7,276 nucleotides of DNA from positions 1 to 7,276 of the forward strand of contig JBKQUM010000054.1 of assembly GCA_052140165.1 (NCBI GenBank). Reading direction: 5' to 3'. Below the pieces are notes generated by a model that saw nothing but the letters and a program-made list of their open reading frames with translations, did no database searches and was not told the origin of the DNA. How positions within the stretch are numbered: the first letter of the stretch is position 1; every line of letters begins with the position of its first letter. Both the position numbers and the translations under genes were made by a program. Positions 1 through 5,521 of this stretch are shown here, in pieces. Source of the DNA: Bog-473 sp052140165 (GTDB lineage Bacteria > Actinomycetota > Acidimicrobiia > Acidimicrobiales > RAAP-2).

Positions 1-1407
1 AGGAGTGGCCTGAGGATTCGGCTCCTGATCGTTGACGTCATCGCAGTGGCCGGGACGTGGCTCTTGTTGGGAGCCATGCTCATGCCGGCCACCTCGGCCA
101 ATCGTCGGTGGGTAGCGCTGTTTGCGGCTGCCATCATCACGCTCGGGCTTATGCCCCTCCTCGGGCTGTACCGAACGCGGCTGTGCGTGCAGCGAGGACA
201 GGAATTTGTTCGAATGGTCGTTGCTGTAGTGGCGGGCGCGCTCACCCTCGAGTTGCTCCTGGGGCACACGAGGCAAAGCTATGCCGCAGTTGTCGTCGCC
301 GGGACCTGTCTCCTCGCTCTGATAGCGCTGCGCGGGCTGTACGGCCAATGGCTTCGTACCCAGCGGGCGCAAGGGCGCTTCCTGCGAGGATTGGTCATGA
401 TCGGGGCCAATGAAGATGCCTCCGCCGTCTGGACAATGTTGGACTCAGAGCCAGAGCTCGGATACGAGGTGCGCGGTGTCATCGGCCAGCCCCGGGATCG
501 TCCCGAGTGGGCAGACCTGCCGAACGGCGACGCGATCGAACAAATTCCGGAGATTGCCCATCAGACCCACTCCAGCGGCGTCCTGCTCGTTGCCAACGCG
601 CTCTCCGCAGCCGAGGTTCACCGCGTGATCGACCTGGCCGCGGCGAGCGACCTGCACGTTCAAGTCTGGCCAGGGTTCACGGGTCTCGGTACGCGCCGTG
701 TCCGTCATCTCCCGATGAGTCGCGAAACATTCTTCTATGTCGAACCAGAACGGCGTTCGACGTGGCAATTTGCGGCCAAGAGAGCCGTCGACCTGCTCGG
801 GGCGACGGTGGGCTTGCTGATCTCCATACCGATCCTTCTCGTGGCCTGGGTTGCCATCCGGCTCGAGAATGACGGGCCCGCCGTGTACCGCCAGGAGAGA
901 GTGGGGCTGGATAACAGGCCCTTCGTCGTCTACAAGCTACGGACCATGGCACCCAGCATCGCCGGTGAAGCCGAAGTGGCGATACTCAACGAACGCACCG
1001 ATGGACCCCTCTTCAAAGCCACCCATGATCCACGGGTGACCAGGGTCGGCGCCGTCTTGCGGGCGATGAGCATCGACGAGATTCCCCAGCTCTTCAATGT
1101 CATTGGCGGGACGATGAGCCTGGTGGGGCCTCGGCCTGCCCTCCCTGAAGAGGTCGAACAGTTCGACCCCGGTTTACAGCGTCGGCATGCAGTCAAGCCG
1201 GGCATTACCGGTCTCTGGCAACTCGAGGCTCGGGACAACCCCTCCTTTCACGCCTATCGTCGGCTCGATCTGTTTTATGTGGACAATTGGTCCATTGGGC
1301 TCGATCTCTTCATCCTGTCCGCGACGGTCCCGATGGTGATCACGCGCGCCATGAGCGTCTTCCGACCAGAACGGAAGCCTCAAGGGGCATCAGCGGAGGC
1401 CGGGTAG
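1..1407 (+). CDS. Polyprenyl-phosphate sugar-1-phosphate transferase (exopolysaccharide initiating enzyme), 5'-partial
   Basis: This is an integral-membrane enzyme that moves a sugar-1-phosphate from a nucleotide sugar onto a polyprenyl phosphate, the first step of exopolysaccharide, capsule or glycan assembly. The frame is open to the left edge. GTG at 46 is the first start codon in view, but the first membrane helix (hydrophobic from about codon 7) already spans it, so the true start lies upstream. From the window's first codon: four N-terminal hydrophobic segments (about codons 5-115); a central CoA-binding-like nucleotide-fold domain (about 127-225); then the catalytic bacterial sugar transferase domain (about 258-450) with KRAVDLL, a membrane-inserting hydrophobic stretch, YRQERVGLDNRPF, YKLRTM, DPRVTRVG, the Asp-Glu pair in SIDEIPQLFNV (nt 1075-1080), SLVGPRP and KPGITGLWQ. 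This is the full domain order of the WbaP/CpsE-like long-form family. The sugar specificity cannot be read from sequence. Ends with TAG. Confidence 0.95.
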   Translation, partial: RSGLRIRLLIVDVIAVAGTWLLLGAMLMPATSANRRWVALFAAAIITLGLMPLLGLYRTRLCVQRGQEFVRMVVAVVAGALTLELLLGHTRQSYAAVVVAGTCLLALIALRGLYGQWLRTQRAQGRFLRGLVMIGANEDASAVWTMLDSEPELGYEVRGVIGQPRDRPEWADLPNGDAIEQIPEIAHQTHSSGVLLVANALSAAEVHRVIDLAAASDLHVQVWPGFTGLGTRRVRHLPMSRETFFYVEPERRSTWQFAAKRAVDLLGATVGLLISIPILLVAWVAIRLENDGPAVYRQERVGLDNRPFVVYKLRTMAPSIAGEAEVAILNERTDGPLFKATHDPRVTRVGAVLRAMSIDEIPQLFNVIGGTMSLVGPRPALPEEVEQFDPGLQRRHAVKPGITGLWQLEARDNPSFHAYRRLDLFYVDNWSIGLDLFILSATVPMVITRAMSVFRPERKPQGASAEAG

Positions 1408-1486
1408 CGGCCACACCCCTGCTCGATCACTCCCTCCCGCCTTCGTCGAGCCCCCGGGACGCGCTGGCGACGATTCTCACCGGGTC

Positions 1487-1521
1487 GCGAGCCGGCATGT
1501 GCACTTGGCGCGACGGCTCGC
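1487..1521 (+). terminator. Possible terminator hairpin downstream of the sugar transferase
   Basis: GCGAGCCG (1487-1494) pairs perfectly with CGGCTCGC (1514-1521), an 8-bp GC-rich stem around a 19-nt loop, 80 bp after the sugar transferase stop. A short TTTT follows at 1538-1541, too far away for a classical U-tract. It is a weak candidate; the long loop lowers confidence. Confidence 0.25.
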
Positions 1522-1626
1522 CCTCACTCTGAGCCCTTTTGCCCAAGGCCGTTCGTGCTGATCCGCGCCTGAAGCAATCTCTCATCAGCAGAGTCCCGGT
1601 CGCCGTGGACGGCACGTGGGGGGGTC

Positions 1627-1759
1627 GGGCACTGCCGAATTTTTTTTGGGGGGGGGCCGAAGAACGCGGCCGTGCCCCGAAATGTGACTTTCGGTCCCTC
1701 CCCGAAAGGTCCGCCTTCCCCAATAAAGGGGATGACTGGTCCCCGATAGTTCGGGACCA
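1627..1759 (+). promoter_or_regulatory. Densely structured leader with consecutive hairpins upstream of the sigma gene
   Basis: Inverted repeats follow one another here. GGGCAC (1627-1632) pairs with GTGCCC (1672-1677) and encloses GGCCG/CGGCC (1655-1659/1667-1671). Next come CTTTCGG/CCGAAAG (1688-1694/1702-1708, 7-nt loop), TCCCC/GGGGA (1717-1721/1728-1732, loop AATAAA) and TGGTCCC/GGGACCA (1737-1743/1753-1759, 9-nt loop). The pairing is read directly from the sequence. A role as a structured 5' leader, an attenuator or a set of operators for the sigma gene is inference. No known riboswitch class was recognised. Confidence 0.35.
1640..1656. repeat. T8G9 homopolymer junction
   Basis: Eight T (1640-1647) are followed directly by nine G (1648-1656), about 200 bp upstream of the sigma factor start. 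A G7 run lies just before it at 1618-1624. Such runs are prone to replication slippage and to sequencing error. The tract is outside any coding frame, so a length change would alter leader spacing or folding and would not shift a protein frame. Confidence 0.8.
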
Positions 1760-1841
1760 TGGGTGGGACATCTGGGTTGGGGTGGAGAAACCGACCGGGT
1801 GGTCCGGTGCTGTCGGTGGATGGGTCCCTGGCGATGGGATC

Positions 1842-1847
1842 AGGAGG
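1842..1847 (+). promoter_or_regulatory. Shine-Dalgarno site that sets the sigma factor start
   Basis: AGGAGG is followed by a 7-nt spacer and GTG at 1855. This is the only strong ribosome binding site in front of any complete gene in the window, and it decides the start against the in-frame ATGs at 1759 and 1876. Confidence 0.85.
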
Positions 1848-1854
1848 AGATTTA

Positions 1855-2487
1855 GTGCCGAATCAGGTGGTGGAGATGCACAGCAGGACTCCGAAGACTT
1901 TTGAGGCGAGGTCCTCGAACGACAACGACGATCTCATTCGTGTCGTAGCGGAGGCGCGGGCTGGGTCAGGCGAAGCCTGGGAGACTCTGGTCGAGCGCTT
2001 CGGCGGGATGGTGGCGGCCATCGCGAGACGGTGCAGGCTGCGTGAAGCTGACGTTGCCGAGGTGTGCCAAACGACCTGGCTGCGCCTCGTGGAGAACCTT
2101 GACCGAATTGAGCAGCCAGAACGGATCGGTGGGTGGCTGGCGACCACCTCTCGGCGCGAGAGCCTCAGGATCGCCACTCGGGCGGCCATGGTCTCGGTCA
2201 GCGATGAGATGAACCTGCTGGCCGATGAACACGTTGAGCCGCCCGACACCGCGCTCTTGCGTGAAGAGCAGGCGAGAGCGGTACGAATGGCGGCCGGACG
2301 GCTCCCGGCGCGGTGCCAGCGTCTTCTGGGTCTGCTGATGCGAGGCGACGACCTGCCGTACAAGGAGATCGCCGAACAGTTGAGCATGCCGATCGGCAGC
2401 CTCGGGCCTACGCGAGGGCGCTGTCTCGAGCACCTGCGCCACATACTCGAAGAGATGCAACTCTCCCAGGCTGGTGCCACGGGTTAG
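1855..2487 (+). CDS. ECF-type RNA polymerase sigma factor (sigma-70 family)
   Basis: This 210-aa protein is of usual ECF length and directs RNA polymerase to alternative promoters. Region 2 spans about residues 26-106: an acidic DDLIRVV start, GEAWETLVERFGG, then the helix carrying DVAEVCQTTWLRL, and the promoter-melting segment around IGGWLATTSRRESLR. A variable linker (about 107-142) follows. Region 4 spans about 145-198: RLPARCQRLLGLL, then the helix-turn-helix PYKEIAEQLSMPIGSLGPTRGRC, which reads the -35 element. The GTG start has AGGAGG 7 nt upstream. The class of ECF is not assigned. There is no extra C-terminal domain and no neighbouring zinc-binding anti-sigma protein, so activity may be controlled by transcription, through the structured leader, or by a distant partner. 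The preceding sugar transferase is on the same strand but 447 bp away, so the two are probably separate units. Confidence 0.92.
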   Translation: MPNQVVEMHSRTPKTFEARSSNDNDDLIRVVAEARAGSGEAWETLVERFGGMVAAIARRCRLREADVAEVCQTTWLRLVENLDRIEQPERIGGWLATTSRRESLRIATRAAMVSVSDEMNLLADEHVEPPDTALLREEQARAVRMAAGRLPARCQRLLGLLMRGDDLPYKEIAEQLSMPIGSLGPTRGRCLEHLRHILEEMQLSQAGATG

Positions 2488-3016
2488 CGGAACGTATGGG
2501 GAGACGGCAGCCAGCACATGGTCTGCCGGTCCTCGACGACTCGAGAGGAGATAGAGGTCTTGTCTGGATCGGGTTTCGGTGGAGGTTCGAGGTTATTGAC
2601 CCCGGTCAGTCAACAGCCCCGATAGATGATGAGGGCCGCGAGCAGGCCACCCCACTCATGCAAGACATCGCCCGGGAGGTCCCGGAGCGGCTCTGAGACT
2701 GGAACGGTGAGCACCTGCCCAGGAAACATCGTTCGGTAAGCGGGCGGGCGCGTGTCGCCTGAGCTCGACCAGGCACAATCAAGAGACTGGGTCAGTGATG
2801 GCGTTTGGCGTATTGCCCTGCCCATCTTGCTTCGCCTCTCGTGTTGTTGGTGACATCTACGAAGCACACGACTTTGACCCGGGGCACCTTGGGACACGGC
2901 GTGTCATTGCCAGGTGAACGGCCTTCAGGCTCAAGATGCCGTCGACGCGTCGTGGTTGAGGTATGTGGCTGAGGACCCCATCCTCTCGTTGCAGCGAGGT
3001 TTGCTACGGTCACTGA
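2488..3016. other. Largely non-coding region between the sigma factor and ligase genes
   Basis: This is 529 bp without a convincing gene. A 66-codon plus-strand frame (ATG 2496 to TGA 2696) has no Shine-Dalgarno and no recognisable motif. On the minus strand, a frame through 2700-2760 reads GDT and then MFPGQVLTVP, which resembles the end of a LysM repeat but lacks the middle of the domain. A partial dyad, TTGAC/GTCAA (2596-2600/2609-2613) overlapping TGACC/GGTCA, could be an operator. GAGGA/TCCTC (2971-2985) is a small hairpin just upstream of the ligase promoter. Confidence 0.5.
3005..3010 (+). promoter_or_regulatory. Extended -10 element of a probable leaderless promoter for the ligase gene
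   Basis: TACGGT matches TANNNT and is preceded by TGC (extended -10 TGN). Six bases later comes GTG at 3017, so transcription would begin at or next to the start codon. No Shine-Dalgarno precedes the GTG and no good -35 is visible at 17 bp. The match and spacing are seen; promoter function is inferred. Confidence 0.45.
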
Positions 3017-4405
3017 GTGCCATCCAGCGCTGGCGACGTGTCAGGGGCGAACCACGCCGACCTCGTACGGCGTCAGAGGGCGGAGCTGCAAGATGCTTTT
3101 CTGAGGGGTGCCATGCGGCTCCAATGGAACGCTGACCGCCTCGCCGCGGAGCGGCAACGACTGCTGAGGGACTTGCTGCTCTCTGCGGCTGATCGTTCGC
3201 CGTTCTGGCGGGCCCGGCTGGCCGGACGAGAACTGGAGACCTTTACAGAAGCCGACCTTCCATCACTGCCTGTCTTGACCAGGGCCGAGATGATGGAGGA
3301 GTTCGATCGCTTGATCACAGTCCCCGGGTTGACGCTCGCTCGTGTGAGAGAGCATCTTGAACAGCTGGATTCCGACCGCTACCTCGCGGGTGAGTACCGG
3401 GCGATCAAGACCTCTGGCGCCACTGGTACCGAGGCTCTGCACGTGTACGGGTGGGAGGCGTTTGTCACGTTCGTGATGCAGGGCTCCCGGTGGACGGGGC
3501 GGCGCGGGGAAGCTCCCGACGCGGTCCTGGCGCAAGTCTTCTCCTGCAGCCTTCAGCACGAATCAGGAATCTTTCATGCTTTCAGCAGCTTCGAGGGCGG
3601 CGGACCGCCATCCCATTGCTTCTCTGGAACGACGCCCTTGCCGGACCTTGTCGCCGGCCTTAATGCGGCTGACCCCGCAGTGGAAGCACTCCAAGGATGG
3701 CCGAGCATCATCCGCCAATTGGCCCTCGAGAAACTGGCAGGCCGGCTCGAGCTGGAACCCACTTGGGTCAGTGTCGCGGGCGAGGTGTGTACTCCACCGG
3801 TGCGGGACGCGGTACGGGCCGCATGGGGCATCGAGCTGTCTGAGTTTTGGGGCTGCTCGGAGGGAACGTATGCCTTTCCCTGCGGGGTCGGAGAAGGGAT
3901 GCACGTCGCTGACGACCTGGTGATCTTGGAGCCGGTGGACACAGAGGGCAACGTCGTGCCGTTTGGGCAGCCCGCGGATCGGGTGTTGCTGACGAATCTG
4001 TACAACCTGGACCAGCCGCTGATCCGCTACGACATCGCGGATGCCATGACGATCACTGATTCGCCCTGTCCTTGCGGCAGCGCGCATCGGCGAATCACCG
4101 ACGTCCGGGCGCGCATGGACGGTGTATTCGAGTTTCGGGGCGGGGTGACCGTCCCTCGTCGAGAATTCGAATCGACCCTACTCGCCTGGCCCGGTGTGGC
4201 TGACTTCTTCGTCGGCCAAGTTGATCAGGGTGTCGATGTGGCAGTGGTGGTCAGCGGTTCATGCGACAGCGCGCGACTGCGCGGGGAGCTCGTCGATTTG
4301 CTGGAAGGGCGCGGTCTTGCCGCTCCCGAGGTTCAGGTGCGCGAGGTCGGAGCGCCTGACCGGCTGTGGTCCGGCAAGGTTCGCCAGTTCGCGCCCATTT
4401 CCTGA
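3017..4405 (+). CDS. PaaK-like adenylate-forming enzyme (phenylacetate-CoA ligase family)
   Basis: This 462-aa protein is close to usual PaaK length. The family activates a carboxylic acid with ATP to an acyl-adenylate and usually passes it to CoA. Visible motifs: KTSGATGTE (131-139), the P-loop-like ATP-binding motif; EFWGCSEGT (276-284), matching the aromatic-G-x-(T/S)-E motif; LIRYDIADA (335-343), equal to the family RY-x-x-(G)D motif with A341 where G is usual; CPCGSAHRRI (351-360), the Cys-rich turn typical of PaaK; and WSGKVRQF near the C-terminus, with K454 as the candidate catalytic lysine. The small C-terminal domain starts near 375. All expected catalytic residues are present, so it looks active. 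The N-terminal 30-50 residues (Arg/Leu-rich, predicted helical) vary in this family. GTG 3017 is chosen because of the -10 element 6 nt upstream; ATG 3113 is an alternative. The substrate is unknown. It converges on the oxidoreductase gene. Confidence 0.88.
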   Translation: MPSSAGDVSGANHADLVRRQRAELQDAFLRGAMRLQWNADRLAAERQRLLRDLLLSAADRSPFWRARLAGRELETFTEADLPSLPVLTRAEMMEEFDRLITVPGLTLARVREHLEQLDSDRYLAGEYRAIKTSGATGTEALHVYGWEAFVTFVMQGSRWTGRRGEAPDAVLAQVFSCSLQHESGIFHAFSSFEGGGPPSHCFSGTTPLPDLVAGLNAADPAVEALQGWPSIIRQLALEKLAGRLELEPTWVSVAGEVCTPPVRDAVRAAWGIELSEFWGCSEGTYAFPCGVGEGMHVADDLVILEPVDTEGNVVPFGQPADRVLLTNLYNLDQPLIRYDIADAMTITDSPCPCGSAHRRITDVRARMDGVFEFRGGVTVPRREFESTLLAWPGVADFFVGQVDQGVDVAVVVSGSCDSARLRGELVDLLEGRGLAAPEVQVREVGAPDRLWSGKVRQFAPIS

Positions 4406-4491
4406 ACGAACGGGCGTGTCAATGGCTGGCGACGTCGCGGTCCTCGCACCCGCCGGCGGCATGGAGTTCATGTGTGCCCGTGGAGCCTCGG

Positions 4492-4511
4492 CTAGCCGGC
4501 TAGCCGGCTAG
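4492..4511. terminator. 20-bp perfect palindrome at the convergent gene ends
   Basis: CTAGCCGG-CTAG-CCGGCTAG is identical to its reverse complement over 20 bp and can fold as an 8-bp stem with a CTAG loop on either strand. It lies 86 bp after the ligase stop and overlaps the TAG stop of the convergent oxidoreductase gene (4508-4510). Position and symmetry suit a bidirectional terminator, although there is no U-tract. It holds three CTAG tetranucleotides spaced 8 bp apart, so a protein-binding role is also possible. Confidence 0.55.
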
Positions 4512-5446
4512 GTGCCGGCCAGCCGCGCCACAACCGGCGCGAACGTCTCCATCGCCTCGCCTGGCACCACGACGTTGCTGAAACCCCACCGTTGGCGACG
4601 CTCGATCAGGCGCTCGCAGAGTTCGTCCACGGTTCCGATGAGCACAATCGGCAGATCTAGCGCTGCTTCGCCGTCGAAGCCGAGCATCGCCGCGATGCGC
4701 TCCGCAGAGCGGCGGCTGTCGACGACCATCACGGCGACGGCAGCGATCTGCAGTTCGAGCGAACTGAAGCGGTCACCCGCCGCATCGCGCACCCACCCCA
4801 AGCAGCGATCGTAATGATCGAAGGTGGCGCTGCCGGCCAGATCACCGCCCTTCTCGCCTGAAGCCAGGCTGGTGTTCACTCCCACGATGTCCGCTTGCTC
4901 GGCGGCAACGGTGAGAATTCGCTTGCTTCCGCCCCCTACCATGATACGGGGTGGCGACGTCGGAAGCGGATCACAGCGGGCAGCGGCCACCGTGTAGTGC
5001 TTGCCGGCGAACGTCGTCTCATCGTTGCTCCACAGCGACTTCATGACCGTGACGCTCTCCGCGAGCCGGTCCACCCGCGTTGCGGGGTCGTCGTATCTGA
5101 TACCCGCTTCCGCGTAGTCGCTGCGCAGCCATCCCGCGCCGAAACCAACTTCCACTCGGCTTTCCGCTGCCAGGCCGAGGGAAGCGATTTCCTTGGCCAG
5201 GACGACCGGATTGCGCAGGTCGTTGTTCAGCACGAGTGTCCCCACATGCAACGAAGTGGTGGCTTCGGCGGCCACTGTCGCGGCGACCAAGGGCCCGAAC
5301 TGGACATCTAAGTGGTCGGTGACGTAGAGCGCCGAATACCCGGATCCTTCTGCCAGACGGGCATGGTCCCGCCACGCAGCCATGGTCGGGGCGGTCGAAC
5401 TGAGCACAGAGAATCGGAACGGGAGCATGTTGGGTTTGAGCCTCAT
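4508..5446 (-). CDS. LLM-class F420-dependent oxidoreductase (luciferase-like TIM barrel)
   Basis: This 312-aa protein is of typical length for bacterial-luciferase-like oxidoreductases that use reduced or oxidised F420 (some relatives use FMN). Visible features: LPFRFSVLS at the first barrel strand; LYVTDHLD (40-47), the conserved Asp-His segment after strand 2; VGTLVLNNDLRNP (68-80), the cofactor-face strand with its bulge; EVGFGAGWLRSDY (99-111), highly conserved in the F420 group; and PRIMVGGGSKRIL (166-178), the phosphate-binding Gly-rich loop. The C-terminal GTVDELCERL and WGFSNVVV close the barrel. The overall pattern resembles the actinobacterial TIGR03621-like group (from memory). 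ATG 5446 is chosen; ATG 5425 also fits the family start. A longer TTG-started frame (5533) would run into the divergent gene and is disfavoured. The cytoplasmic redox substrate is unknown. It is divergent from the PhyH gene with 75 bp between starts. Confidence 0.9.
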   Translation of the reverse strand: MRLKPNMLPFRFSVLSSTAPTMAAWRDHARLAEGSGYSALYVTDHLDVQFGPLVAATVAAEATTSLHVGTLVLNNDLRNPVVLAKEIASLGLAAESRVEVGFGAGWLRSDYAEAGIRYDDPATRVDRLAESVTVMKSLWSNDETTFAGKHYTVAAARCDPLPTSPPRIMVGGGSKRILTVAAEQADIVGVNTSLASGEKGGDLAGSATFDHYDRCLGWVRDAAGDRFSSLELQIAAVAVMVVDSRRSAERIAAMLGFDGEAALDLPIVLIGTVDELCERLIERRQRWGFSNVVVPGEAMETFAPVVARLAGT

Positions 5447-5509
5447 TTCGCGGCGGCCACTGTTGGGTACAAGAGCGCGGGTGTGTCGCGGGTGATACCG
5501 GCCCTGACG

Positions 5510-5516
5510 TACAGTA
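5510..5516. promoter_or_regulatory. Overlapping, opposed -10 hexamers in the divergent promoter region
   Basis: TACAGT (5510-5515, plus strand) is followed by 6 nt and the ATG at 5522, which fits a leaderless transcript of the PhyH gene. On the minus strand, TACTGT (5516-5511) also matches TANNNT and would start transcription near 5504, giving the oxidoreductase a leader of about 58 nt. The hexamers are offset by one base, so RNA polymerase could probably occupy only one direction at a time. The matches are seen; function is inferred, and the -35 elements are weak. Confidence 0.45.
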
Positions 5517-5521
5517 AGGCC

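Larger units (their letters stand above)
1408..1854. other. Non-coding leader between the sugar transferase and sigma factor genes
   Basis: This is 447 bp with no credible gene. ORFs that cross it read as arginine/proline/serine-rich shadow translations. The first 300 bases contain essentially no TA dinucleotide, so no TANNNT -10 element can be placed there; TA first appears near 1724 and 1747. The right half holds homopolymer runs (G7 at 1618-1624, T8G9 at 1640-1656), a chain of small inverted repeats and many GGTCC/GGGAC words. An ATG at 1759 is in frame with the sigma gene. The strong ribosome binding site at 1842-1847 favours a start at 1855, and the peptide from 1759 to 1854 is glycine-rich and unlike an ECF N-terminus. 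Confidence 0.6.

Noticed and set aside
46..48. GTG as the true start of the sugar transferase
   Set aside because: The reading frame is open to the left edge and the first membrane helix begins before this codon, so the start is more likely outside the window.
1759..1854. N-terminal extension of the sigma factor from ATG 1759
   Set aside because: The extension is glycine-rich and unlike ECF N-termini, it begins inside a hairpin, and AGGAGG sits at ideal distance from GTG 1855.
1539..1904. 121-codon plus-strand frame across the leader
   Set aside because: It has no ribosome binding site or domain, is rich in Trp/Gly/Arg from GC-rich shadow reading, crosses the T8G9 tract and overlaps the sigma gene start.
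2586..2600. GGTTCGAGG resembling a tRNA TPsiC arm
   Set aside because: There is no matching 5-bp arm, acceptor stem or CCA-end context, so it is not a tRNA.
2496..2696. 66-aa plus-strand ORF after the sigma gene
   Set aside because: No Shine-Dalgarno and no recognisable family; the opposite strand is also open. It cannot be told from chance in GC-rich DNA.
4895..5311. Plus-strand ORF of 138 codons inside the oxidoreductase gene
   Set aside because: It is a shadow of the minus-strand gene, whose TIM-barrel motifs are clear.
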